Source: Paludisphaera borealis (GTDB taxonomy: Bacteria > Planctomycetota > Planctomycetia > Isosphaerales > Isosphaeraceae). Taken from it: 64,000 nt of DNA. The translations under genes and the position numbers were made by a program. Below the pieces are notes generated by a model. It was given only the letters and a program-made list of their open reading frames with translations. It did not search any database and was not told the DNA's origin. Location of the stretch: NCBI RefSeq assembly GCF_001956985.1, contig NZ_CP019082.1, forward strand, positions 1,178,001 through 1,242,000, in the 5' to 3' direction. Below, piece after piece: positions 24,263-32,339 of this stretch. Each line of letters begins with the position of its first letter. The first letter of the stretch is position 1.

Positions 24263-25348
24263 TCACCACCGGATCACGCCCTTCTGCCAGCCGAGCACGC
24301 GATCCCGCACGGCGAACAAGAGCGTCATGAGGCCCGAAAAGAACGCCGCCATGATGATCAGAGCCGCGTAGACCTTGGCGTATTCCACGTAACCCTGCTG
24401 CCACTTGAGATACCACCCCAGGCCCGCCTTCACCCCGACCGTCTCGGCCGCGATCAAGGTCAGGAACGAAGCGCCCAGCCCCATGAACAGGCCGAGGAAG
24501 ATGCTCGGCATCGCCGCCGGAATGGCGACGCGGAAGATCAAGTACCGTCGCCCGGCCCCGAGGGTCCGCGCGACGTCGAGGTACGAAACCGGGACGTTGG
24601 CGATGCCGGAAGCGGTGAGCATCGTCATCGGGAACCAGACCGCCATGGCGATCAGGGCGCTCCCCGAGACGAAGGCGTTGCTGAACAGCGCCATCACCAG
24701 CGGGATGTAGGCCGTCGCGGGGATCGGCCCCACCACCTTCATCACCGGCATGCCCCAATAGCGGACGTTGCGGAACCAGCCGATAAGGATTCCGCTGACC
24801 AGGCCGGCCGCCACGCCCGCGAAGTAACCGGTGAACAGCAGGATCAACGAGTGATAGGTACTCTCGAACAGCATCCCTCGATCGTCCCACATGCCCTGAA
24901 AGACCATATCCGGGCCGGGGAAGTAGGGCAACGGCATCAAGGCCAGCTTGAGGGTGACCAGATCCCAGATCACGAGCGCGACGATTCCCCCGGCCATCAG
25001 CGGGGCGTGGTGACGCGCCCAGGGCCGCAACCGCGGCCACGCCCAATGGACCACGGCCACGGCGATCGATACGGCCAGCAGGCCTTCAAGCAGGATCGGA
25101 TAGAGCCGGGTGGGCACCGGCGATTGTCGACTCGGCAGCGTCCAGTGAAGCGCCAGCGCGGACAACGCCGCGATCGACGACGAGAGCACCGCCGCCGCGG
25201 CAAGCCCGCCGCCAGAGGCCGGCGCGGTGCCAGCCGGCCCCGTCGCCATGGAGGATCTCGAACTTTCTGAGGACAAGACCGAAACTCCCGTCATCTCCAA
25301 GGATGGTCGCAACACGTTTGGGCCCGGCGATGCGCCGGGGGCCGTCAA
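24263..25348 (-). CDS. ABC transporter permease, SsuC/NrtB type, with extra N-terminal membrane segments
   Basis: Up to 361 residues. The last 240 are a typical BPD_transp_1 permease: YHSLILLFTGYFAGVAAGLV, VMKVVGPIPATAYIPLVMAL, then the EAA-like loop DVARTLGAGRRYLIFRVAIP. Upstream of this are two or three extra hydrophobic segments (about 45-65, 85-105, 117-137) that standard SsuC proteins lack. The frame opens at TTG 25348; ATG 25294 or ATG 25249 are plausible alternatives, since the first 35 residues are Ser/Pro-rich and ribosome-binding sites are weak. It begins about 22 bases after the binding protein and ends one base before the ATPase start codon. Confidence 0.88.
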   Translation of the reverse strand: MTAPGASPGPNVLRPSLEMTGVSVLSSESSRSSMATGPAGTAPASGGGLAAAAVLSSSIAALSALALHWTLPSRQSPVPTRLYPILLEGLLAVSIAVAVVHWAWPRLRPWARHHAPLMAGGIVALVIWDLVTLKLALMPLPYFPGPDMVFQGMWDDRGMLFESTYHSLILLFTGYFAGVAAGLVSGILIGWFRNVRYWGMPVMKVVGPIPATAYIPLVMALFSNAFVSGSALIAMAVWFPMTMLTASGIANVPVSYLDVARTLGAGRRYLIFRVAIPAAMPSIFLGLFMGLGASFLTLIAAETVGVKAGLGWYLKWQQGYVEYAKVYAALIIMAAFFSGLMTLLFAVRDRVLGWQKGVIRW

Positions 25349-25370
25349 GACGCCGGCGCCGACCGCCGGC

Positions 25371-26549
25371 TCACTGGCCGCAAAGGTCGCCCCCGGACTC
25401 GCAATTGTCGCACATGAATCGGAAATCCTTTGCGCTGGCGAAGAGCGCGGCGAGGCGGTCGGGGTCCATCGGCGGCGGCGGACCGCCTCCGGCGACCTTC
25501 TCGACCTTCAACCCCTTCAGCCACTCGTCGGTCACGCCGTCGAGGTCCTGCCAGGCGTTCTTGGCCAGTTCCGTGGGATCGGTCGTCGAGCCGAGCAGGC
25601 CGATCTCCTTCATCTCCTTCGACGCCAGCAGGACGCTCTCGCGGCACCGCGCGACTCCCGGCGTGTACTTCAGCTTCGAGATCGCCTGGGCGTTCACTTC
25701 CACCGACGAGGCGACGTAATTCTTCTCGACCGAGAGCTTGGCCGCCGCCGTCGGGTTGAGGTCCACCCACGCGGCCCCCTTGAGGAGCGCCCGCGTCACC
25801 TTGGCCGCCGTCGCCGGGTCTTTTCGGGCCAGATTGCCGCTGACCACCACGGCGCAGCAGTACTCGCCGCTGTACGGTTCGTCCACCGCCGAGTCGGCGA
25901 TCGTCCGGACCTTGTTCTGCGAGAGCAAAATCGTGCCGATCGGCTCGGCGTCGCACACCGCGTCGATCTGGCCGTTGTCGAGGGCCAGGCCCAGGACGTC
26001 GGGCGCCATCGCCACCCATTCGACGTCCTTCGCCGGATCCATGCCGGCCGCCTTCAGTACCCGGCTGCTGAAGAGGAACGGCGGACTTCCCAGAGCCGTC
26101 GGCACGCCGATCCGCTTTCCCTTCATATCCGCGACCGACTTGATGTCGGACTTCGCCCCCGCTTGAAGCCGCAGGCAACCCGAGTGGATCCCGCCCGTGA
26201 GCTTCACGTCCAGGCCCTTCTCGATCGGCTTGAGTAGATACATGATGAGGTGGTAATTCGCGTCGAACCGGCCGAGCCCCAGGCCGTCGCGCAGGCTGTC
26301 CCAGTCGGTCTTGACGAACTCGACGTCCAGGCCCTCTTCCTTGTAGTAGCCGTTCTCATACGCCGCGAACATCGCCGCCTCGCACGTCAGGCCGAGGTAG
26401 CCGATTCGGACCTTGGTCGGCCCCGAGCCCGGCGGCCCGCTCGCCTCTTTCCCGCACCCTCCCGATAGGGCCAGGGCCGCGATGCAGCTTGCGGCCAGGA
26501 TGGCTCTGGCGATGGCCAGGATCGGTCGACGCGGTGTTCGTGGGTTCAT
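25371..26549 (-). CDS. ABC transporter substrate-binding lipoprotein, NMT1/SsuA type, Cys-rich
   Basis: About 392 residues from ATG 26549; the longer frame adds 29 residues without signal character. The signal sequence ends in a lipobox (ALSGGC, Cys32). The mature protein is a type II periplasmic binding protein of the nitrate/sulfonate/NMT1 family: KVRIGYLGLTCEAAMFAAYE, YYKEEGLDVEFVKTDWDSL, DIKSVADMKGKRIGVPTALG, NGQIDAVCDAEPIG. Unusual for the family are a Cys in the first strand (LTC, Cys56), HSGC (His122, Cys125), a CC pair, and a C-terminal C380-x2-C383-x6-C390. These could bind metal or a thiol-reactive ligand. Ligand unknown. First gene of the minus-strand run. Confidence 0.88.
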   Translation of the reverse strand: MNPRTPRRPILAIARAILAASCIAALALSGGCGKEASGPPGSGPTKVRIGYLGLTCEAAMFAAYENGYYKEEGLDVEFVKTDWDSLRDGLGLGRFDANYHLIMYLLKPIEKGLDVKLTGGIHSGCLRLQAGAKSDIKSVADMKGKRIGVPTALGSPPFLFSSRVLKAAGMDPAKDVEWVAMAPDVLGLALDNGQIDAVCDAEPIGTILLSQNKVRTIADSAVDEPYSGEYCCAVVVSGNLARKDPATAAKVTRALLKGAAWVDLNPTAAAKLSVEKNYVASSVEVNAQAISKLKYTPGVARCRESVLLASKEMKEIGLLGSTTDPTELAKNAWQDLDGVTDEWLKGLKVEKVAGGGPPPPMDPDRLAALFASAKDFRFMCDNCESGGDLCGQ

Positions 26550-26865
26550 CGAATCTGCTCCGGGGAAGAGGAAGTCGAGACGGGATCGACCCGAGATCTG
26601 GCTTTCGACGACGAACGATCGCCAGAGCGCTCCCATCCTTGGCGCTCAACTCTTACCGTCAACCGTTGATCCAAGCGTCGAAGGCCGCGTCGACGATCCT
26701 GGGCCGATGCCGTCGTGCACGGCGGCCGGGTGGAACGATCAGAGAGAACCGCTCGGGTCGAGCACAAGGCCGCCGCGCTTCTCGAGCGCGGCGATCGACC
26801 GATCGATTAGCGATGAGCGGGCGAGGGCGGAATTCGCTCGGTACGATGCTCGCAAGCCAACCGGT
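26550..26865. other. 316-base intergenic stretch between two minus-strand genes
   Basis: It separates the small secreted protein (26866) from the binding-protein gene. Apart from the hairpin at 26771-26793 and a short CAAC-C-GTTG palindrome near 26658, nothing is recognised. The promoter of the transporter operon should lie here; TTGACG on the minus strand near 26655 is a possible -35 element, but no convincing -10 follows. Confidence 0.5.
26771..26793 (-). terminator. GC-rich hairpin, candidate terminator after the small secreted protein
   Basis: A perfect 8-bp stem CGCCGCGC/GCGCGGCG encloses a 7-base loop, about 73 bases downstream of the stop codon at 26866 in the direction of transcription. 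No T-tract follows, as is usual in this genome, so confidence is modest. Confidence 0.4.
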
Positions 26866-27357
26866 TCAACGGCTGCAAATCACAAGGTCGATCGAGCGGT
26901 CGGCCAGCCGGCGCGGAGGAGGATGGAAGATCGACGGCTTGCGCCCGGTCGGTCGGGCCGTCGATCCTTCGACCGTCCGGGTCCAACGAGACATGATCGG
27001 TACGATCGCCAGGATGCTCAGATCGCCCCAGCGGTCGAAGTGGTCGGTGTCGGGAAGGACCGTCGAGGCCGGCGCGGGGTCTTGGCTGGAGCAACCCGGG
27101 CCCGAGCAAGGCGCGGGAGCCTTCGGGACTTCGCCCGCCTGAGGTTCGCGGGCCGGATCGGCTGGGAGCGAGGTTGACGAACCGCCGGCGACCAAAGCGT
27201 CGAGATGGTAGACGATCGACCATCGGGGTGGTCGGGCTGAAGCGAGGTGGTCGCAGCCGGCCTGAGCGGATCGAGTCATGAAGAGACCGTGGGACAGGAG
27301 CAGCAAGAGCGCCCCAATTCCCCAACGTCCCCATCGCTCGAAACCGATAAGCCGCAT
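26866..27357 (-). CDS. small secreted protein with CSGPGCS motif
   Basis: About 163 residues from ATG 27357 (MRLIGFERWGRWGIG). The signal peptide is long and hydrophobic (IGALLLLLSHGLFMTRSAQA) and cleavage after AQA is likely. The mature protein starts with GCDHLAS and contains CSGPGCSSQDPAPA at about its middle. I recall short exported proteins with a CxGPxCS motif being frequent in Isosphaera-like planctomycetes; their function is unknown. Remaining sequence is Arg/Pro-rich and poorly structured. An alternative start at 27402 adds 15 residues. It has its own candidate promoter (27462-27491). Confidence 0.65.
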   Translation of the reverse strand: MRLIGFERWGRWGIGALLLLLSHGLFMTRSAQAGCDHLASARPPRWSIVYHLDALVAGGSSTSLPADPAREPQAGEVPKAPAPCSGPGCSSQDPAPASTVLPDTDHFDRWGDLSILAIVPIMSRWTRTVEGSTARPTGRKPSIFHPPPRRLADRSIDLVICSR

Positions 27358-27461
27358 CGCACCCCTCGCCGACGTGCTTCGCACCCGCGGGAACGGAATC
27401 AAGAATCAGCCCGCGAAAAGTCGGCGATGGAGCCAAGTCCGCCGCCGATCACTGACCTTAT

Positions 27462-27491
27462 AAGATACACCGCTGACGTGGGGCGTGGCAA
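27462..27491 (-). promoter_or_regulatory. candidate sigma-70 promoter for the small secreted protein
   Basis: On the minus strand TTGCCA and TATCTT are separated by 18 bases, about 105 bases upstream of ATG 27357. It lies in the 130-base gap downstream of the WD40 gene. Confidence 0.3.
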
Positions 27492-27536
27492 GGAGATTGG
27501 GGTGCCGTTTCCACGTGGATGAACGCGCAATTGTGA

Positions 27537-30479
27537 TCATGGGCGCGGGTCGGCTGGCGGAGGTGGCGAGTTCGAGCCCGGCGCCAGCGCCCGGCTGTTC
27601 GGCGAGACGTCCCAGGCCGTGATTCCCCGGTCGCCGCCGGTGTAGAGGGTGCCACCGTCGGCCGAGAACGCCAGCGAGGTCGTTTCCTCGGTCGGCGCGG
27701 AGGCGGGGGAGGCGAGCTTCGCGGTGAGGCGGCGGTTGGCGACGTCCCAGAGTCGAACGGTCGCATCGCCCCGCGACGACGAGGCGAGCAACGCGCCGTC
27801 GGGCCGGAACGCCAGGGCCGTGATCGGCCCCTTGGACCCTTCGAGCGTCGCGATCGCGGTGCGTCCGGCGACGTCCCAGAGTCGGACGGTCGTGTCGGAC
27901 GAGCCGGACGCCAGCGTCTTGCCGTCGGGGGCGAAGGCGACGACCGTCGCGGAATGCGTATGCCCTTCGAGCGAACCGCGAAAGCTTTTCTCGGGGACGT
28001 CCCAGAGCATGACGGCCCCGTCGCCGCCCGCCGTGGCGACCGTGTCGCCGTCGGGAGAAACGGCGATCGAGCGGACGAAGCCCGGCGCTCCCTTGAGCCG
28101 GCGGACCGGCGTCTCGTCGCCCAGCCCCCAGAGCCCGACCGTGTCGCCGGCCGTCGCCAGGAACCGGCCGTCGGGAGTGAACGCCAGCCGTCGCGCGCCG
28201 ACGGTCTCGACGGCCAGCAGGTCGAGCGGTTCCAGGGTCGTCGCGTCCCAGATCCGCAGGCTGGAGCCCTGCTGCGACGCGTTCAGAAGCGTGGCCAGCC
28301 GCTTGCCGTCGGCCGAGAGGGCCATCTGGACTTCGCCCGCAGCGAGCCGGACCGGCATGACGCGTTCGCGGCCCGCCGGAAGGTTCCAGACCTGGACCAC
28401 GCCGTCGGCCGTCGCCGAGGCCAGCGTCTTGCCGTCGGCCGAGATCGCCAGTGAAGTCACCTTGGCGACGACGGCCGCGAAAGGCCGGGGCGCCAGGTCG
28501 GTTTTGACGATCCAGAGCTTGAGTTCGTGGCCGCCGCCGGACGCCAGCACGTTGCCGTCCGGGGAAAGCGCGAGGGTCGAGATCGGTCCCGCATGCGCTC
28601 TGGCGCTCATCGATTCGAGCTGGTCGTCGGCCATCGACCAGCGGCGGATCGCCCCGTCGGTGCTCCCCGTGATCATGGCCTGCTCCCCGGGCAGAATCAC
28701 GACCAGCCCGACGCCCACGTCTTGCTTGCGGGAGGCGCCTCGCTCGGTCCCGTCCGTGACGTTCCAGAATCGGGTCGAGCCGTCGCGGCCGGTCGAGATC
28801 AGGGTCTTGCCGTCGGGGGTGAACGCGACCGACTCGACGGAGTCGCCGTGACCGTCGAACGAGCGCCGCATTGCGCCGGAATCCAGGTCCCAGAGCTTGG
28901 CGGTCCAGTCGAGCGAGCTGGTCGCGAGCGCCTTGTCGTCGGGGGCGAAAGCCAGGTGCGTGATCGCGCTGGTGTGACGGGCGAGGGTCAGCTTCTCCTC
29001 GCCGGTGGCGTCGTTCCATACCGAGACCGACGCGTCGCGGCTGCCGGACGCGAGGGTCTTGCCGTCGTGGGAGTACGCCAGGCAGGTGATCGCGCCCAGG
29101 TGGCTCGCCCGCGTCGCCCGCACGCGACCTGTTTCGAGATCCCAGATCTTGACCATCTTCCCCTCGCCGCCGGTCGCGAGCCGCTTGCCGTCGGGACTGA
29201 CGGCGATCGCGTGGACGGCGCCCGAGGAGTCGTGAAGGCCCCGGCGAACTTCGTGGGTCGCCAGGTCCCAGAAGCGGACTTCCGGGTCGCCGCTCGCCGT
29301 GATCACCGCGCGGCCGTCTGGCGTGAACGCAGCCGCCTCGACCAGGCCGAGATGCCTCATCGGCCGGTTCTCCACGGGCCCTTCCGGCCAGGGGCCGAGC
29401 CAGGACGCTCGCACGTCTTGAGAAACGTTGTTCCAGTTCAGCCGGACGCACCGATCTCCACCCGAGGCCAGCGTCCCGCCGTCCGGCGAATACGCCACGG
29501 AGTAGACGTCGCTGAGGTGGCCCTGGAGGCGGTTTCGCACCTGAAACGTGGCGACGTCGAGGATCACGATCGTTCCGGGCGCCGAGGCTCCGGGCGGCGC
29601 GTTGGAAACGCTCGCCGCCAGGCTCTTCCCGTCCGGCGCGAACGCCAAGGCGAGCACGGCTCCGCCGACCGCCGTGGCTGCGACCATCCGCGAGGGCCGT
29701 CGCCGGGTGGATGGGTCTTGGTTTTCAGGGGTGGGATCGGTCGGCCAGATCCTGACCGTCTTGTCGAGTCCGCCCGCGGCCACGCGGGTTCCGTCCGGCG
29801 AGAACGCGACGCAGCACAGCTTGGCGTCGATCCGCCCAATGATCCGGGGTTCACCGCCATCGGACAGATCCCAGAGCCGGATGATCCTGTCGTCGCCGGC
29901 TGAGGCCAGGTGGTTCCCCGTCGAGGACGTGGCGAGTCCCAGGACGCCCACGCCAAGTCCTTCGAGCGTCTTCGTGGGGTGCATCGCGGCGACGTCCCAG
30001 AGTCGGATCGTCGCATCCGGGCCACCTGATGCGAGCGTCTTTCCATCCGAGATGAACACGAGCGCGGCGACGGCGTCGGTGTGGCCGGTCAGGACCCCCT
30101 TGGCTTGGCCGTCGGCCGTGTTCCAGAGGCGTATCGTCTTGTCGGCGCCGCCGGTCGCGATGGTTTTTTCGTCGGGCGAGACGGCGAGGCTGCGGACCTC
30201 GCCGTCGTGGCCGCGAAGATCGAAGCGAACCGAGCCTTTGGCGACGTCCCAGAGCTTGGCGACGCCCTCCGAACCCGCCGTGGCCAGGGTTTTGCCGTCG
30301 GGCGTGAAGGCGACCGCGAGCACGCGCCCGCTGTTTCCCTTGGGGTTGATCGAATCGATGGGGCCGTCCTCGGCCCGCACGCCCCCGGCGAGGAGCCGGA
30401 AGGCGAGGCAGGCCAGGATCAGCGCCCGGTGCAAGCCCGGGCCGACCCGGGGGCGCGCGGTCGCGTCATTCCATCGCAT
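27537..30479 (-). CDS. secreted WD40 repeat protein, 21 repeats
   Basis: A 980-residue protein with a signal peptide (ALILACLAFRLLAGGVRA) followed by an unbroken series of WD40 repeats. I count 21, each with a core like VAFTPDGKTLATAGSEG followed by KLWDV. Repeats 6 and 16 carry insertions, and 14 and 17 are shortened. Twenty-one repeats would make three seven-bladed propellers. No catalytic or other domain is present, so it should be a scaffold outside the cytoplasm. It follows the di-heme protein after 30 bases on the same strand, so both are probably co-expressed. Such WD40/cytochrome pairs are common in planctomycetes. Confidence 0.92.
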   Translation of the reverse strand: MRWNDATARPRVGPGLHRALILACLAFRLLAGGVRAEDGPIDSINPKGNSGRVLAVAFTPDGKTLATAGSEGVAKLWDVAKGSVRFDLRGHDGEVRSLAVSPDEKTIATGGADKTIRLWNTADGQAKGVLTGHTDAVAALVFISDGKTLASGGPDATIRLWDVAAMHPTKTLEGLGVGVLGLATSSTGNHLASAGDDRIIRLWDLSDGGEPRIIGRIDAKLCCVAFSPDGTRVAAGGLDKTVRIWPTDPTPENQDPSTRRRPSRMVAATAVGGAVLALAFAPDGKSLAASVSNAPPGASAPGTIVILDVATFQVRNRLQGHLSDVYSVAYSPDGGTLASGGDRCVRLNWNNVSQDVRASWLGPWPEGPVENRPMRHLGLVEAAAFTPDGRAVITASGDPEVRFWDLATHEVRRGLHDSSGAVHAIAVSPDGKRLATGGEGKMVKIWDLETGRVRATRASHLGAITCLAYSHDGKTLASGSRDASVSVWNDATGEEKLTLARHTSAITHLAFAPDDKALATSSLDWTAKLWDLDSGAMRRSFDGHGDSVESVAFTPDGKTLISTGRDGSTRFWNVTDGTERGASRKQDVGVGLVVILPGEQAMITGSTDGAIRRWSMADDQLESMSARAHAGPISTLALSPDGNVLASGGGHELKLWIVKTDLAPRPFAAVVAKVTSLAISADGKTLASATADGVVQVWNLPAGRERVMPVRLAAGEVQMALSADGKRLATLLNASQQGSSLRIWDATTLEPLDLLAVETVGARRLAFTPDGRFLATAGDTVGLWGLGDETPVRRLKGAPGFVRSIAVSPDGDTVATAGGDGAVMLWDVPEKSFRGSLEGHTHSATVVAFAPDGKTLASGSSDTTVRLWDVAGRTAIATLEGSKGPITALAFRPDGALLASSSRGDATVRLWDVANRRLTAKLASPASAPTEETTSLAFSADGGTLYTGGDRGITAWDVSPNSRALAPGSNSPPPPADPRP

Positions 30480-30509
30480 TGGAGAGTTCCCCCCGGGTTT
30501 TTCGTCGGC

Positions 30510-32078
30510 TTATTCGCCGCGCTGGACGAGGGCGACCGGCGCGGGCGCGGTCAACGATTTCAGGAACGCCTCCACTTGGAGCCGCTCGCGCGGCGAGAGC
30601 GCGAAGAACGCCTTCGCCGCCTTTTCACCCTGGCCGCCGTGAAGCGCGACGGCTTCATCAAGGCTCTGCGCCCGGCCGTCGTGGAGGTACGGGCCCGAGT
30701 CGCGGAAGCCCCACAAGGGGGGCGTCCGCCATTCGCGCTGCGAGGCCCCGCGAGCCTGACGCGCGGGGGCCGGCTTGCCGTTCGCCGCGTTCGCCGCGAT
30801 CGGACCGGATTCGGGGCCGAACGGGTCGTCGCTGCCGTCGAAGCCGTCGGAGTACGAGCCGTCGTCCGCGGTGTCGTCGCCCATGTCGTGAAGCAGCAGA
30901 TCGCTGTAGAGGCCGGCGACGCCGCCGAGTTTGGGCGTGTGGCAAGTCGCGCAGCCGACGCTGGCGAAGGCCGCCTTGCCGGCCGCGACGTGCTTCGCCT
31001 CGGCGAGGCCCGACGCCTGCCGCTCGATCGGCCGGGGCAGGCTGCGGACGTAGGCGACCAGCGACGAGCATTCGTCGGCCGTCAGATCGAGGCCCGTCGT
31101 GCGATACTTCGGCGCTTGCGGGCTGCTCGCCTGCGGATGGCCGGGGACTTCCAGGCCGATCTCGACGGCGCAGGCGTTCAGGACGAAGTCCTCGACGTTC
31201 GCCGTCTGGCCCTTCCAGCCGAGTCGGCCGACCCGACCGTCCTTGAGCCGGCTGACGCGCCCCTTGACGTCGGGCGTCTCCATCGCCTGCTTCTTGGCCG
31301 CCGCGTCGATGTCATGCTCGGAAATCGCATCGACCAGCCCGAGACCGAACAGGGCCGTCGGATTGCGCTGCGACCCCGCGACCTTGAACGGACCGACGAC
31401 CGTCGATTGCCGACTCGACGCCGAGGCGGCCCGGACGGCCGCGCGAATCCGTTGAATCTGCTCGTCGCTACGGGAGTTCTTCGGCTCGGCCGGTGCGACG
31501 TCGGGGTTTTGGGAAAGAAACACCGGCCCCCGTGTTTGGACCTGGAACACGCCGGGGACGCCGACCTGGCCGAGCAGCCGCTGGACTGTTCGGGCCCGCC
31601 AGTCATTGTAGTTCGGATCACTACCGAACTTGTGGAGGACGACCGTTCGGCCCCCCTTGAACCCGGCGTGAAAATCGATCAACTGATCGACGGTTGTTAA
31701 TGCAGAGGTCGAATCGGTCTTGGCGGGGATGGGGCTGATGGGCGATTGAACGACCACGCCTCCCATGAACTGCGACGCGCTCAGCACGTCGATGTTCTTG
31801 CTGTTCGGGCCGCCTCCGCCGCCGCCTCCCGCGTTGTGGCAGGCGACGCACGAAGTGTCGTTGTACACCGGGCCCAGCCCGTCGCCGCCGTGGCCGCGCG
31901 GATCGTTGGGCATCCATTCGCGGTTGAAGATCTCGTAGCCGACCGCGATCGGGTCGGGTTTGACCGCCGCCGCTTCGTCTCCCGCGCGGACGGTTCCGCG
32001 TGTTGAAATCAACCCAAGACACAGACAAAAACCCGACAGCGTCATGCCGTAGACCGTCGCCGAACGTGTTCCCCGCAT
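30510..32078 (-). CDS. di-heme oxidoreductase-like protein (DUF1111 type, two CxxCH)
   Basis: About 522 residues from ATG 32078; an upstream frame to 32132 adds 18 residues. A signal peptide is visible (VYGMTLSGFCLCLGLISTRG). Two heme c attachment sites are present: SCVACH near residue 78, followed by a Gly-rich loop (GGGGGGGPNS), and GCATCH near residue 380. The sequence between and after (NPTALFGLGLVDAISEHDID, REWRTPPLWGFRDSGPYLHD, SLDEAVALHGGQGEKAAKAF) matches the DUF1111 di-heme/thiol-oxidoreductase-like family, related to MauG-type cytochrome c peroxidases. It is probably a periplasmic redox protein. It is divergent from the PQQ-repeat gene, and a palindrome sits in its promoter region. 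Confidence 0.9.
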   Translation of the reverse strand: MRGTRSATVYGMTLSGFCLCLGLISTRGTVRAGDEAAAVKPDPIAVGYEIFNREWMPNDPRGHGGDGLGPVYNDTSCVACHNAGGGGGGGPNSKNIDVLSASQFMGGVVVQSPISPIPAKTDSTSALTTVDQLIDFHAGFKGGRTVVLHKFGSDPNYNDWRARTVQRLLGQVGVPGVFQVQTRGPVFLSQNPDVAPAEPKNSRSDEQIQRIRAAVRAASASSRQSTVVGPFKVAGSQRNPTALFGLGLVDAISEHDIDAAAKKQAMETPDVKGRVSRLKDGRVGRLGWKGQTANVEDFVLNACAVEIGLEVPGHPQASSPQAPKYRTTGLDLTADECSSLVAYVRSLPRPIERQASGLAEAKHVAAGKAAFASVGCATCHTPKLGGVAGLYSDLLLHDMGDDTADDGSYSDGFDGSDDPFGPESGPIAANAANGKPAPARQARGASQREWRTPPLWGFRDSGPYLHDGRAQSLDEAVALHGGQGEKAAKAFFALSPRERLQVEAFLKSLTAPAPVALVQRGE

Positions 32079-32145
32079 TGCGAGTCCCTCCGTCGCATTG
32101 TGAACCGGCCGTTCTCCAGAGATGTGCCGCATGGCGCAATCCTAA

Positions 32146-32158
32146 TACGACTGTCGTA
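32146..32158. promoter_or_regulatory. perfect 13-bp palindrome, BlaI/MecI-like operator candidate
   Basis: TACGACTGTCGTA is a perfect inverted repeat around a central T, with half-sites one base away from the TACTAC/GTAGTA type recognised by BlaI/MecI/CopY repressors. It lies 68 bases upstream of the di-heme start, between possible -35 (TTGGCG) and -10 (TATTAG) elements on the minus strand. A degenerate copy (TACAACTGTCTCT, 32222-32234) overlaps the -10 of the opposite promoter. Confidence 0.45.
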
Positions 32159-32198
32159 AGAACGCCAAGCCAGAAATGAAACATTTAAGCGATTTTTC

Positions 32199-32227
32199 TT
32201 GCAGGGTGGAATGGAGGTCACTACAAC
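32199..32227 (+). promoter_or_regulatory. candidate sigma-70 promoter for the PQQ-repeat gene and following operon
   Basis: TTGCAG (32199-32204) and TACAAC (32222-32227) are spaced by 17 bases. The -10 overlaps the degenerate palindrome copy. The start codon is 113 bases further on, leaving a leader of roughly 105 bases. Confidence 0.4.
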
Positions 32228-32339
32228 TGTCTCTTACGAGTCTCGGACCGTCGGTTCTTCGATCGGTCCGCCCTTGAATGAAGACGTCCGGGTTCTGAGG
32301 CGAGCGTTCGAAAACAAGCGTTCCTTCGACGGAGGCGGC

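Noticed and set aside
14602-26549. Reading the minus-strand run as an enediyne or RiPP biosynthetic cluster
   Set aside because: No iterative polyketide synthase, thioesterase, precursor peptide or tailoring set is visible; only the UnbU/UnbV pair and two generic enzymes are shared.
27406-29451. A 681-codon frame on the same strand as the WD40 gene, one frame off
   Set aside because: Arg/Gly-rich with periodic copies caused by the WD40 repeats being read in the wrong frame.
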